64,000 bases of DNA, taken from contig PCWG01000035.1 in assembly GCA_002787235.1 (NCBI GenBank), forward strand, positions 1-64,000, read 5' to 3'. Each line of letters begins with the position of its first letter. Within the stretch, counting starts at the first letter, position 1. Below, in pieces: positions 29,131-38,806 of this stretch. Below the pieces are notes generated by a model that worked only from the letters and a program-made list of their open reading frames with translations, ran no database searches and had not been told where the DNA came from. The translations under genes and the position numbers were made by a program. The stretch is from Nitrospinae bacterium CG11_big_fil_rev_8_21_14_0_20_45_15. Its GTDB lineage: Bacteria; Nitrospinota; Nitrospinia; Nitrospinales; VA-1.

Positions 29131-31077
29131 ATGTTTCTTTTAAAGAAAATCTCCAGTCTTTCTGCCCCATTGGGTCGATTCCAGCTCGTTCTACTTTTCT
29201 ATTTTTATTGTATTCTGATCAATCTCATCATCCGGACTGTTCTTACCATCAACGCCTTTTCATCGTTGGACACGCCTATGGTGGACATCGTAAAAATTTT
29301 CTTCATTGGAATTTACAACGACAGTCTTTTTTTCAGTTACTTTTTGATCCTGCCTGTTTTCTTTTTAGCGGCGATTCCAAATGCCGTTTTCAATCATTCT
29401 CTGTATAAAAAATTTACGCTTTTGTTGTGTTTTCTGACCTTGATATTTTTCACATTCATCGCGCATTCCGAGTGGTTTTTCTGGGAGGAATTCACCAATC
29501 GATTTAATTTTATAGCTGTCGATTACCTTATTTACACTCAGGAAGTCGTGGGGAATATTCAAGAGTCCTATCCCATGCATTGGGTTTACACCTCGGTTCT
29601 CACCTGTTCCATCATTCTCTTTTACAGCACTCGGAAATGGATTGTCCAAATCGCACAGAGCTCTTGCACAATGGCTTTTAAGAAAAGGATGATCGTTGCC
29701 TCCGGCTTTGCTCTCCTTCCAATCATCACCTTTTTTACTTTTGGAGCCATGGACAGGACTTTTTCGCACAACCGCATCACCGACCAGTTGGCTCGTAACG
29801 GGTTGTACGAAGCTTTCTCCGCCTTCCGCAAAAATGTATTGGAATACAAACTGTTTTACCCGACCCTCCCGGAATCCGAGGTTGTGGCAAATATGAAGAA
29901 ACAATTGGCCACACCCAACAGCCATTTCATACCCGAAAGCGGAAACCGCTTGTACCGACAAATCGAAAATCCCGGCCCTGAGAAAAAATACAATGTCGTC
30001 CTCATCGCAGTCGAAAGTTTGAGTGCCTCTTTCATGGCGACGTTTGGCAACACCTACAACCTGACCCCCAATCTGGATGAGTTGGTCAATCGGTCCCTGT
30101 TTTTCCCGCAACTTTACGCAACCGGGAAACGTACCGTAAGAGGCCTGGAAGCACTCATGCTATCGCTTCCTCCTACAGCTGGCTACTCTGTGGTGAAACG
30201 GCCTGAAAATGAAAATCTTTTCAATCTGGGCACTCCATTCAAAAATCGTGGATACGATTTAAAATTCATTTACGGGGGTTTTGGCTATTTTGACAACATG
30301 AATTATTTTTTTGAGCACAATGGATTTGCTCCTATAGATCGTAGTTCCTTCAAAGAAGAAGAGATAACATTTTCCAATATCTGGGGTGTCTCCGACGAAA
30401 ATCTATTTGATAAGGTATTGTCAGAATCCGACGCATCTCATCAAGCCCAAAAACCTTTCTTCAACTTCGTGTTGACCACCTCTAATCATCGTCCTTACAC
30501 CTATCCAGAAGGACGCATTGACATCCCGTCTAAAACCGGACGGGACGGTGCTGTTAAATACACGGACTTTGCCATTGCACAATTTTTGAAGCAGGCTGAG
30601 AGCCATCCCTGGTTTGACAACACCATTTTTATTATTGTCGCCGATCATTGCGCTTCGGGCAGTGGTAAAACAAATATCCCCGTACAGGATTATCATATTC
30701 CACTTTGGTTCTATGCACCCAAGTTGATCCCTGCCCAAAAAGTCGACACCTTGACGAGCCAGATTGATATTGGCCCGACTCTTTTGGGACTGCTTAATTT
30801 TTCTTATCCCACTAAATTTTTAGGGCAAGATGTTTTGAAGCTGAATCCAGAAAAAGGCCAGGCCTTTTTGGGGACTTACCAGAACCTTGGACTCTACCGG
30901 AATGGAGTTTTGCTGACCTTATCGCCCAAACAACAATCTGATTTTGTACGCTATGACAGAAAAACACACCAGGCAGTAGACATCGAACCCGATCCAAAAC
31001 TTTTAAACGACGGGATTGCCTATTATCAATTTTCGAGTTTCTTACTGCGTCAACATTATCTGGGAAAAGATTTTTGA
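29131..31077 (+). CDS. LTA-synthase-like sulfatase-fold membrane enzyme
   Basis: 648 residues. About five membrane helices (about 15-210) precede a periplasmic alkaline-phosphatase/sulfatase domain (about 280-610). Visible metal and nucleophile positions: VESLSA (Glu), GKRTVRG (nucleophilic Thr), ADHCAS (Asp-His) and DYHIPL (His). The family includes lipoteichoic-acid synthase and OpgB-type phosphoglycerol transferases. In a Gram-negative cell it would add phosphoglycerol or phosphoethanolamine to periplasmic glycans or lipids. It is followed after 55 bases by an HtrA protease. Confidence 0.88.
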   Translation: MFLLKKISSLSAPLGRFQLVLLFYFYCILINLIIRTVLTINAFSSLDTPMVDIVKIFFIGIYNDSLFFSYFLILPVFFLAAIPNAVFNHSLYKKFTLLLCFLTLIFFTFIAHSEWFFWEEFTNRFNFIAVDYLIYTQEVVGNIQESYPMHWVYTSVLTCSIILFYSTRKWIVQIAQSSCTMAFKKRMIVASGFALLPIITFFTFGAMDRTFSHNRITDQLARNGLYEAFSAFRKNVLEYKLFYPTLPESEVVANMKKQLATPNSHFIPESGNRLYRQIENPGPEKKYNVVLIAVESLSASFMATFGNTYNLTPNLDELVNRSLFFPQLYATGKRTVRGLEALMLSLPPTAGYSVVKRPENENLFNLGTPFKNRGYDLKFIYGGFGYFDNMNYFFEHNGFAPIDRSSFKEEEITFSNIWGVSDENLFDKVLSESDASHQAQKPFFNFVLTTSNHRPYTYPEGRIDIPSKTGRDGAVKYTDFAIAQFLKQAESHPWFDNTIFIIVADHCASGSGKTNIPVQDYHIPLWFYAPKLIPAQKVDTLTSQIDIGPTLLGLLNFSYPTKFLGQDVLKLNPEKGQAFLGTYQNLGLYRNGVLLTLSPKQQSDFVRYDRKTHQAVDIEPDPKLLNDGIAYYQFSSFLLRQHYLGKDF

Positions 31078-31132
31078 TTCTCATTGCAAAAAATATTGAG
31101 CGTTCAATGAAAGCCCGCAACCAGTCACGACC

Positions 31133-32305
31133 ATGAAACAAGATACCTTCTACGATCTTTTCAAACGTTTGCTGATATGGGCAATGATCCTTGTCCTTGG
31201 AACCTGGACGTTTGATCACTGGGAAGAAATCAATTACAAAATTTTTGGGCGACCGGGAGCCGCTGATCTCGATTTTAATAAAGTCGAAAATTTACCGCGA
31301 CCTGCGCCGCTCATTTCAAATGACGAGCTAATCACCACTCGGGTCTTTGAGCAAGCACACTCTGCGGTCGTCAATATCACCTCAACCACTTTGACCATCG
31401 ATTCCTGGCGCAGGGTCATGCCCCAGCAGGGCCAGGGCACGGGCGTCGTCATTGACAAGGAAGGGTATATCCTGACCAACCACCATGTGGTCGATGGTGC
31501 GAACAAAGTGGTTGTCACGCTGGAAGGTGGAAAAAGAATCCCCGCCGCACTGATCGGGACCGCTCCATCAGTCGATCTCGCGGTTCTCAAAATCCCAGGC
31601 AGATATGTCGAAAATGTTGCACGCCTCGGCGATTCGGCCTCAATACGTGTCGGACAAAAAGCCATCGCTATAGGCAACCCCTTCGGCCTTTCGCACACAC
31701 TCACTTCAGGCATTGTCAGTGCCATCAATCGCCAATTGCAAAATGGGGATGGCAGTGTGCTGGAAAATTTAATTCAAACAGACGCCGCAATCAACCCGGG
31801 AAATTCTGGTGGACCGCTTCTGAATTCCAGCGGAGAAGTGATCGGCATCAACACGGCGATCTTCAGTCTTTCTGGAGGCTATCAGGGAATCGGCTTCGCG
31901 ATCCCAATCAACCGCGCCCGCGAGGTAGCCTCCCAATTGATCACATCGGGCCGGTTCGCCCAGCCATGGTTGGGTGTTTCTGGATTGGCGATGACCAAAG
32001 ACCTTGCTGAAATGATTGGAGAAACCACAGAAACAGGAATACTGGTCGTTGAAGTGGTTTCAGGAAGCCCCGCCGATCTGGGAGGAGTGCGTGGCGGACA
32101 AAAGGAATTGATCATCGGCAACATACGCCTCGCAGTCGGAGGCGATATCGTGTTGACTCTGGATCACAAAAAAGTCGAATCCATGGAAGATTTGACCCGA
32201 GAGATAGGGAAAAGAAAAATCGGAGAGACTGTACAACTTCAGATACTTCGCAATGGACGTCCCCTCGTGCTTGAAATCACACTACAAGAAAACCCAAAGC
32301 ACTAA
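31133..32305 (+). CDS. HtrA/DegS-type serine protease with one PDZ domain
   Basis: 390 residues. An N-terminal membrane anchor (about 11-27) without a clear cleavage site is followed by a trypsin-like domain with the full triad H118 (TNHHVVDG), D148 (SVDLAVL) and S225 (GNSGGPLL), then one PDZ domain (about 275-380). The layout matches DegS/HhoB/HtrA. It degrades or processes misfolded or regulatory envelope proteins. It converges with a second trypsin-type protease gene. Confidence 0.94.
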   Translation: MKQDTFYDLFKRLLIWAMILVLGTWTFDHWEEINYKIFGRPGAADLDFNKVENLPRPAPLISNDELITTRVFEQAHSAVVNITSTTLTIDSWRRVMPQQGQGTGVVIDKEGYILTNHHVVDGANKVVVTLEGGKRIPAALIGTAPSVDLAVLKIPGRYVENVARLGDSASIRVGQKAIAIGNPFGLSHTLTSGIVSAINRQLQNGDGSVLENLIQTDAAINPGNSGGPLLNSSGEVIGINTAIFSLSGGYQGIGFAIPINRAREVASQLITSGRFAQPWLGVSGLAMTKDLAEMIGETTETGILVVEVVSGSPADLGGVRGGQKELIIGNIRLAVGGDIVLTLDHKKVESMEDLTREIGKRKIGETVQLQILRNGRPLVLEITLQENPKH

Positions 32306-32350
32306 CGATAAAAATATCACACAGCCCCAGTGTTGTTCTTTAGAAAGGAG

Positions 32351-33730
32351 CTATCGATCATCGCCCATTTCCTTGAGTGCCTTTTCGTTCTCAGGATCTA
32401 TTTGCAAAATAATTGAAAGTTGCTGTTTTACTTTTTCGGACGCGCCCTGTTTTTTATAAATCTCATAGAGTTTCCAATGCAGGGAAAGAAAATCCACGCC
32501 GAGTGCCACCGCACGATTGAACGAATTCTCTGAGGACTCCCACTTCTTCAAATCAAAATAAGAATTCCCTAAATTAAAATACGCCATTTCGAATTCAGGA
32601 TCGACCTTCACCGCCCTTTGCAAATAAGACAACGCCTTCTCAGGCTCACCCAACTTGTTTAAAGTCGCGCCAAGATTGGACAGGGCCTGTACAAAATTTG
32701 GAAACTGTTTGACCGCTTTGTCGAAAAGGTCTTTGGCTTCTGCAATTTTTCCGGCTCTAAAATAAAAACTTCCCAGATTGGTCAAAGCTTCTGCAAATCG
32801 CGGATTTAATTCCAAAACTTTTTTATAATTCGCAATCGCCTTATCTGTATCCCCCAAGTCCCTGTATGCCGTAGCGAGATCGTTGTAGGCAGGAACCCAG
32901 TCTGGTTTTTGTGCAATGACTTTGTTGAAGGATTCAATGGCTTCTTCAGGCTCGCCTTTTTCATAAAGGTAGAAATTGCCACGAAAATAATCTGCTTCTG
33001 GAAATTGCAAATCCTGTTCGACGAACGTAGCCAGAGAAATATCCTTTTTTTCGTTCAAGAAGGGTTTGATCTCATCAATCGGCAGAGCAAGATTGAGGGA
33101 ACGACCGTCAATCGTAGCGATACCCACCACGCGATTGTCTTTGTCCAGTAAAGGCCCCCCGCTGAATCCTGAATCAAAGTCGGCGGTTGTATAGATGTAA
33201 GAAAAATCTGGATTCGCCTGCGGCAACACACCCACAATAAATCCATACGTTTGGAAAAGGCGTCCCGATGTATTTCCTTTATCACTGATGACCCTTTGAG
33301 TGGGATAGCCCAATGCCTGCGTGAACTGAAACACCTCAAGTCCTGCAGAATTTCCCAATTCCAAAGTAGAATAAAAATCCTCTTGAAGTTTTAAAATCGC
33401 AAAATCCTTGACTCGATCGACTTTGATCACCCTTTCGACACGTGCACTTCTCCCATCTGGGAAAACAGCATCAATACGAGCCGCATCAACCAGAACATGG
33501 TAGTTGGTAACCAAAATACCGGAAGGATCCACAACAAATCCCGTGCCCGTACTCAAATCGTTTCCATTCTTATCTTTTGCGAGAAGAAGAGTCACCGCCC
33601 CTTTATTAACTTCAATCGCCCATGCCGTGGGATAAAGAAAGGTTACCTGAAGCGCAAAGCCAAGAAGGAAAAAATAAAGGATCTGCTTAAAGCGACTAAA
33701 ATTCATTGTCATTGACCGTGAAAGGAACAT
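32351..33730 (-). CDS. Trypsin-like protease with TPR repeats
   Basis: 459 residues from ATG 33730; ATG 33712 is equally possible and gives a cleaner signal peptide (ending near Ala-Trp-Ala). The serine protease domain has H78 (TNYHVL), D109 (VKDFAIL) and S180 (SGFSGGPLL). From about residue 240 there are five to six TPR motifs (for example PDWVPAYNDLATAYRDLGDT). PDZ is absent; TPRs may recruit substrates instead. Exported to the periplasm. It is convergent with the HtrA gene, with 45 bases between stops. Confidence 0.88.
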   Translation of the reverse strand: MFLSRSMTMNFSRFKQILYFFLLGFALQVTFLYPTAWAIEVNKGAVTLLLAKDKNGNDLSTGTGFVVDPSGILVTNYHVLVDAARIDAVFPDGRSARVERVIKVDRVKDFAILKLQEDFYSTLELGNSAGLEVFQFTQALGYPTQRVISDKGNTSGRLFQTYGFIVGVLPQANPDFSYIYTTADFDSGFSGGPLLDKDNRVVGIATIDGRSLNLALPIDEIKPFLNEKKDISLATFVEQDLQFPEADYFRGNFYLYEKGEPEEAIESFNKVIAQKPDWVPAYNDLATAYRDLGDTDKAIANYKKVLELNPRFAEALTNLGSFYFRAGKIAEAKDLFDKAVKQFPNFVQALSNLGATLNKLGEPEKALSYLQRAVKVDPEFEMAYFNLGNSYFDLKKWESSENSFNRAVALGVDFLSLHWKLYEIYKKQGASEKVKQQLSIILQIDPENEKALKEMGDDR

Positions 33731-33869
33731 GTTTCCAGTGAGTTCGTTTTAGAAATTCCCCAAATACCAGCTTTCTCCATTATTTACACGGAGGCCAGCC
33801 TAACGTAATTGTAAGTTCGCCATCCTCTGAAAACAATCTTTTTTCTGGGGACAGGCATTCTAAAATGCG

Positions 33870-33903
33870 AAAAAAAAACCGCCTCCGAAAATCTCGGAGG
33901 CGG
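33870..33903 (-). terminator. Terminator after DUF4399 gene
   Basis: A perfect 10-bp stem (33879-33888 and 33894-33903) with a 5-base loop, followed on the minus strand by eight T residues. Confidence 0.92.
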
Positions 33904-33924
33904 CCGGACTGTTCTAAAAATTAT

Positions 33925-34332
33925 TTACTTAACTTCGATCGAGATAGAATCCGTGATCGCTGGATCATAAGGAACATGATTTCCCATTGCGAACAAAGCC
34001 TTGATCGTGTGATGACCATGAGAAAGAGTCAGCTCTTTACATGTTGAACCATCGCCCATATGAATATGGTGATCGTCCTTGCCAATCGGCTTGGACAGAT
34101 CATGAGGAACATCGGTATCGACTAACAAATGATGATGTCCTTTGCCTTTATGAACGCCCTCTTTTGCAGGTTGCACTTCCACGCCATGTGTTTCCATACA
34201 TACTTTCACAGGGCTGGAAACCGTGCTACCGTCCTTCGGTTCAACAATTTTCACGCTATCCATTGCAAATGCAACAGAACTTCCAATACTGAATACAGAA
34301 ACCAATGCAACCGCCGCTACTAACCTTTTCAT
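33925..34332 (-). CDS. DUF4399 periplasmic protein
   Basis: 135 residues with a signal peptide (about 1-23, ending near Ala-Phe-Ala). The mature part has the family's His-rich segment GKGHHHLLVDTD (about 63-74) and a second DDHHIHMGDGS segment, followed by LSHGHHTIKALF. DUF4399 proteins are small exported proteins of unknown role; the clustered His could bind metal, which is inference. It has its own terminator and a purine-rich AAAGGAG ribosome site, so it is a monocistron. Confidence 0.88.
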   Translation of the reverse strand: MKRLVAAVALVSVFSIGSSVAFAMDSVKIVEPKDGSTVSSPVKVCMETHGVEVQPAKEGVHKGKGHHHLLVDTDVPHDLSKPIGKDDHHIHMGDGSTCKELTLSHGHHTIKALFAMGNHVPYDPAITDSISIEVK

Positions 34333-34722
34333 TCAAAAACTCCTTTTTTTTTATAAAAAATTTAAAATTGTCGAGTACTAAACCTAACGAGGCTTTGCCT
34401 AAAACCTCTTGGCTAACTATAGATTAACAGAAGAATATCAAGGACTGTTATAATTTTTTAACGAAAAATAACACTTCCCTTTCCACTTTTTAGCAATAAC
34501 AAATTTCTTATAAGTAGGCAAATCCAATTTTCAAAAAAGTAGAATTTTCTTTCCATTAACGCTTCAAAAATGGTTAAATACCTCCTATAGGTTATTTTTC
34601 AGAAAAATTTATGGGGTGCTTTGAAAGCCGTATTTTGACATGGTTTCATAGTCGCAAGTTTAAGTTGAACAACTTTCCATAATTTCCATAAACGATGTGC
34701 TTTTAGATTTTGGAGGATTTTG
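34333..34722. other. AT-rich divergent intergenic region
   Basis: 390 bases between the divergent DUF4399 and Mrp genes. Strongly AT-rich with short direct repeats (tttccataa twice near 34675-34690) before the Mrp start. It should contain two promoters, but none could be assigned securely; no ORF or stable hairpin was seen. Confidence 0.5.
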
Positions 34723-35619
34723 ATGGCTGTTACGGGTGAATGCAGGTTACTTCATACTTGCGAAATGTGTGAATTTAACAACGATACCGATTGCAAAGCA
34801 GACAAGAATGAACACAACCGCTGGCTCGTCAACAAGCGAATGGGCGACATTAAATTCAAGTTGATCATCGGCAGTAACAAAGGTGGCGTGGGCAAAAGTA
34901 CCGTGACCACCAACCTGGCAATCGCTCTCGCTGAAAAAGGTTTCAAAGTGGGGCTTGCCGATGCCGACTTGCACGGCCCCAATATTCCCAAACTATTGAA
35001 CATTGAATCTGTTCGTTTACGTTCTACAGATGAAGGCATTGATCCTTATGAAACTAAAAATGGATTGAAAGTTGCCTCATTGGGTTTTTTGATTGAAGAT
35101 CCTAATATGCATATCGCCTGGCGCGATGCTGTAAAGTATGATTTCATCATTGAACTGCTCGGCAATATCAATTGGGGTCCCTTGGATTATCTTCTTTTCG
35201 ACTTGCCACCTGGTACCGGAAATGAGCAAATCACGATCATAGATTTCATTGGCGATGTTGATGGTTGCGTGGTCGTAACCACACCGCAAGATCTTGCGGT
35301 ACTCGATGCCAGAAAGATGATTTCATTTGCCAGAGACAGCAACGTGCCCATTGTCGGTGTTATAGAAAATATGAGCACAATGACGTGTCCACACTGTCAT
35401 GAAGATGTGGATGTCTTCAAAAAAGGCGGTGGAAAAAGACTCGCAGAAGAACTCGCTCTCCCCTATCTGGGAAGCATACCACTCGACGTCGATATCACGA
35501 TTCGTTCTGATAGCGGAGACCCTGTTACGATTTCAAAACCAGATTCTCCGTCTGCACAAGCATTTTTCAAGCTGGCTGAAAACTGCCACAAGTTTTTGAA
35601 TCCTGAAGAATCCCTTTAA
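34723..35619 (+). CDS. Mrp/Nbp35-type Fe-S carrier ATPase
   Basis: 298 residues from ATG 34723, placed 5 bases after TGGAGGA; a TTG one codon earlier is less likely. An N-terminal Cys cluster C7-x5-C13-x2-C16-x7-C24 precedes the deviant Walker A GSNKGGVGKST (about 50-60). The family's C-terminal CxxC is C222-C225 (CPHC). Mrp proteins bind a bridging 4Fe-4S cluster and deliver it to target enzymes. The N-terminal cluster recalls eukaryotic Nbp35 and is absent from most bacterial Mrp. Single gene, followed by a perfect terminator. Confidence 0.9.
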   Translation: MAVTGECRLLHTCEMCEFNNDTDCKADKNEHNRWLVNKRMGDIKFKLIIGSNKGGVGKSTVTTNLAIALAEKGFKVGLADADLHGPNIPKLLNIESVRLRSTDEGIDPYETKNGLKVASLGFLIEDPNMHIAWRDAVKYDFIIELLGNINWGPLDYLLFDLPPGTGNEQITIIDFIGDVDGCVVVTTPQDLAVLDARKMISFARDSNVPIVGVIENMSTMTCPHCHEDVDVFKKGGGKRLAEELALPYLGSIPLDVDITIRSDSGDPVTISKPDSPSAQAFFKLAENCHKFLNPEESL

Positions 35620-35631
35620 AATACAGGTACA

Positions 35632-35686
35632 TTTAAAGCTTTAGCCTGTCAATAGAACCCGACAGGCTAAAGCTTTAAAAATTTTT
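35632..35686 (+). terminator. Terminator after Mrp gene
   Basis: A perfect 19-bp stem (35632-35650 and 35661-35679) with a 10-base loop, then a TTTTT run. It is symmetrical enough to work on either strand. Confidence 0.95.
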
Positions 35687-35834
35687 ATAGATAAGTTTTG
35701 ACCCAACAATCCATTTGCTCTTTATCTTTTTGTTAGAGATAATATGAATGAGTGGTGTCAAGTTAACTCCTACCGGAAAGTTTTCTCAGTCGCTTGTCGC
35801 CCGAAAAATTTCTGACTTCCACACACAAATACCC

Positions 35835-36896
35835 ATGAGAATATCTACTATCATTCTTTTGCTCATTCTCCTTGGCATATCAGTCGGCTCTGCCAATGCC
35901 GATATTCCCGCCAATGAAAAGTTTCAGAACAATCCTGTCATCGCTATTGTGGATGGGAAAGTACTGAAGATGGATGACATCAAGTCTGCCCAAATGCACG
36001 ATGCAATGGAACAGTTGTATCGGATGCAGATACAGGCTCTGAAAAGAAAAGCTCTGGAACAGCTTGCAGTAGCCCATCCAGAATTGACAAAAGAGGCTCC
36101 CGCAAAAGTGACCGAAGAAGATATTGAGACCTTTTATAAAACTGCAATGAACCCGGAGTCCGGTGATTTTGAAACGATAAAAGACGATATTCGAAAATAT
36201 CTGATCAATGTCAGTCGACTGAACTTTATTGAGCAACAATACCAGACCGCTGTGGATAAAGGTTGGGTCACTGCATTCCTTTCTCCCCCCACCGATTTTC
36301 ATCTGTCGGCCGAAGTGGGTGACGGAGATTTCTTTTTTAATGAAAATGATGGTGCGGATAGAAAAATTTTTCTGCTTGAGTTTTCCGACTTTCAATGCCC
36401 ATTTTGTCAACGTGTCCAATCAACTTTAGCTGACCTTCGCAAACGATACGGCCATGAAGTCCAGTTTGGCTATCGCCACTTTCCACTTCCGTTTCACAAG
36501 GAAGCGGTTTCTTTGGCGGAAGCTTCCGAATGCGCCCGCGATCAAGGAAAATTTTGGGAATTGCAGGCCTTGTTTTATGACAGGACGTCGCAAGCATCCG
36601 ATTTGAATCGCGTGATAGGATTGGCAAAAACCGTTGGTATAAAGCGTATCAACGAATTCAAGCAATGCTGGATGAGTGGCAAATACAAAGCGCGCGTCGA
36701 AAATGACATTCGAGATGGTCGTGCTATTGGCATTCAGGGAACACCTACCTTTATTCTTGGTCTCTACGATAAAGACCAGAAAATCGTAACAGGAGAAATG
36801 TTTTCAGGAGCCGTTCCCGAGGAACGCTTTTCAATGTCCATCGAAAAATTTCTCAAACAAATACGTAGCGAAGACAAAACAAAATCAGAACGGTGA
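35835..36896 (+). CDS. DsbA-like thioredoxin-fold protein with chaperone-like N-domain
   Basis: 353 residues from ATG 35835, which directly starts a signal peptide (RISTIILLLILL..SANA); an upstream in-frame ATG at 35748 would add 29 residues before it. Residues about 35-150 are helical and begin with PVIAIVDGKVLKMDDIK, resembling the N-terminal region of SurA/PpiC-type proteins. The DsbA-like domain follows, with active site C188-P-F-C191 and cis-Pro in GIQGTPTFIL. It probably forms or isomerises disulfides in the periplasm. A DsbD-N-like gene starts three bases downstream. Confidence 0.85.
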   Translation: MRISTIILLLILLGISVGSANADIPANEKFQNNPVIAIVDGKVLKMDDIKSAQMHDAMEQLYRMQIQALKRKALEQLAVAHPELTKEAPAKVTEEDIETFYKTAMNPESGDFETIKDDIRKYLINVSRLNFIEQQYQTAVDKGWVTAFLSPPTDFHLSAEVGDGDFFFNENDGADRKIFLLEFSDFQCPFCQRVQSTLADLRKRYGHEVQFGYRHFPLPFHKEAVSLAEASECARDQGKFWELQALFYDRTSQASDLNRVIGLAKTVGIKRINEFKQCWMSGKYKARVENDIRDGRAIGIQGTPTFILGLYDKDQKIVTGEMFSGAVPEERFSMSIEKFLKQIRSEDKTKSER

Positions 36897-36899
36897 TTT

Positions 36900-37445
36900 T
36901 TGATGTCTATAAAAACAGCTTTTCTGGTGATTGTATTTTTTTTACAAACGGTTCCCCTGCAAGCTTTTCAAACATTTTCGGAATTTCCACAGGAACCCTC
37001 TGACCCATACCATTTATCCGCGAATATCGTAGTCGAACCCAAAGCCGTTCGTCCCGGCGATTCATTTGAGTTGCGAGTTTGGCTCGACCTCGATGAGGGC
37101 TGGCATATATACTCGATGAAAGCATCGTCAGAGAGTGAAGATTACCCCACACAGATCACTCTCGACAATTCGCTCTTTTTAGGTCAAGGCCAATGGAAAG
37201 AACCCAAACCCGAAATAATATTTGACGGGGCACTGGGGAAAATGGTCAAAACACATAAAAATGTGATCGAATTCAGGCGGTTTTATTGGGCCCCCCGCGA
37301 CTTGAAAGAAAAATTTTACAATCTATCTGGCTCTATCATATACCGAGCCTGCGACAATAGAATTTGTACCCTGCCCAGAAAACTGACATTTTCTGCGCCT
37401 TTGGAAATATTAAATCCCACAATGAAACTGGAGAGGCCCGAATAG
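36900..37445 (+). CDS. Stand-alone DsbD N-terminal-domain protein
   Basis: 181 residues with a signal peptide (about 1-21). The mature domain matches the immunoglobulin-like N-terminal domain of DsbD: DEGWHIYSM and the Cys pair in YRACDNRICTLP. In DsbD this domain passes electrons to periplasmic oxidised proteins, but the membrane and thioredoxin domains are missing here. Its start lies 3 bases after the DsbA-like gene, so both probably act in one periplasmic thiol pathway with a DsbD or CcdA encoded elsewhere. Confidence 0.85.
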   Translation: MMSIKTAFLVIVFFLQTVPLQAFQTFSEFPQEPSDPYHLSANIVVEPKAVRPGDSFELRVWLDLDEGWHIYSMKASSESEDYPTQITLDNSLFLGQGQWKEPKPEIIFDGALGKMVKTHKNVIEFRRFYWAPRDLKEKFYNLSGSIIYRACDNRICTLPRKLTFSAPLEILNPTMKLERPE

Positions 37446-37477
37446 CCAAACTCCCACACACTGCCCCCTTTTGACTC

Positions 37478-38752
37478 ATGAAGTCATTTAAAGATCGGCT
37501 CCCCACTAAACTCATTTCGCTATTTCATACTCTGGCTGAAGTTGCAAACGCTCAGGGTATCGAAGCCTATCTGGTGGGAGGCTTTGTTCGCGACTTGGTC
37601 CTTGAAAAAGAAAATGAGGACATTGACGTCGTCGTTTCAAATTCGGGTGACACATTTTCCAAGGCTGTCGCCCTGCATTTCAAATCACAGGTGGATAAAC
37701 GTTCGCAATTTGGGACCTATTCCATCTGCCTTGCTGATGAAGGCATTCAGCTCGATATTGCCACCGCAAGGAGCGAAAGCTATGCCTCACCCTCTGCTCT
37801 GCCCGACGTTGTGCCCGGAGATTTAAAAGCCGATCTGTTCCGAAGAGATTTCACTATCAACAGTCTGGCCCTCGGTCTCAACGCTTCCTCCGCTTTTACG
37901 CTGATTGATTATTTTGGAGGTTATGAAGACTTGAGCAATGGCATCATCCGCGCGCATCACGAAAATAGTTTTATCGACGATCCGTGCCGAATTTTTCGCG
38001 CACTGCGATTTGAAACACGATTCAATTTTCGATTGGAAACAAAAACCCAGGCCTGGCTAAAAAATTCAATCGCTCAAAAAATTCCCGATCTGCTGAGCGG
38101 TCACCGTCTCTGGAATGAAATCCAGCGGACCTTGCAGGAAAATGACCTTTATGCAAATATCAATATTTTGCATGAATATTCCTTGTTGCCACTACTCAAC
38201 ACAAAGATTGAAAGCCTCTTGCAAAAGCCCGATTTCCTGAAAAATATTGTTCGCCAACTCGCATGGGTTCAAGAGAGAGACTCTGAAGCCCACATTGAAA
38301 GATGGATCGTACATTGCCTGGCCTTGGTGACACCTTTGACTGATGAAGAAATCGAAGAGCTGGCCCAAAAATGTCAATGGAGCAATTTCCTCAAAGATAA
38401 AATTCTTTGCGGTCACTCTGCCATCCAGACTGCTCTGCCCGAATTGATGAACGAGTGTGAAAAAAGCCCGAATAAAATTTTCGAGCTGTTCCATCTCCTT
38501 TCACCCGAAGCTCTGGTCGTGGCACTGGCTCAATCTGATACGCCAAAAGCTAATCATGCCACTGAATTGTATTTAAACAAAATCAGGCAGGCCGGGCGCA
38601 TCGAACTGAATGGGGACGATTTGATTCGACTCGGCATTTCCCCCGGCCCCATGTTCAAAAATATTTTCTCAGCACTGCGGCGGGCAAGACTGGATGAACA
38701 AATCACCAGTCGGGCAGAAGAGGAATCTTTCGTCAAAAAGAATTTCATTTAA
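37478..38752 (+). CDS. CCA-adding enzyme / poly(A) polymerase family protein
   Basis: 424 residues. The class II nucleotidyltransferase head shows YLVGGFVRDLVL (about 31-42) and the metal-binding D-x-D in EDIDVVVS, followed by RRDFTINSLAL and RIFRALRFETRF, which are typical of bacterial tRNA nucleotidyltransferases. The remaining helical region binds tRNA; no HD domain is visible. It adds or repairs the CCA end of tRNA. A CC- or A-only specialised form cannot be excluded from sequence alone. Confidence 0.9.
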   Translation: MKSFKDRLPTKLISLFHTLAEVANAQGIEAYLVGGFVRDLVLEKENEDIDVVVSNSGDTFSKAVALHFKSQVDKRSQFGTYSICLADEGIQLDIATARSESYASPSALPDVVPGDLKADLFRRDFTINSLALGLNASSAFTLIDYFGGYEDLSNGIIRAHHENSFIDDPCRIFRALRFETRFNFRLETKTQAWLKNSIAQKIPDLLSGHRLWNEIQRTLQENDLYANINILHEYSLLPLLNTKIESLLQKPDFLKNIVRQLAWVQERDSEAHIERWIVHCLALVTPLTDEEIEELAQKCQWSNFLKDKILCGHSAIQTALPELMNECEKSPNKIFELFHLLSPEALVVALAQSDTPKANHATELYLNKIRQAGRIELNGDDLIRLGISPGPMFKNIFSALRRARLDEQITSRAEEESFVKKNFI

Positions 38753-38806
38753 AAATGCGTTAAAGATTCGTCCTTAAACCCATCTCAAATCAAGGACACA
38801 AAAACC

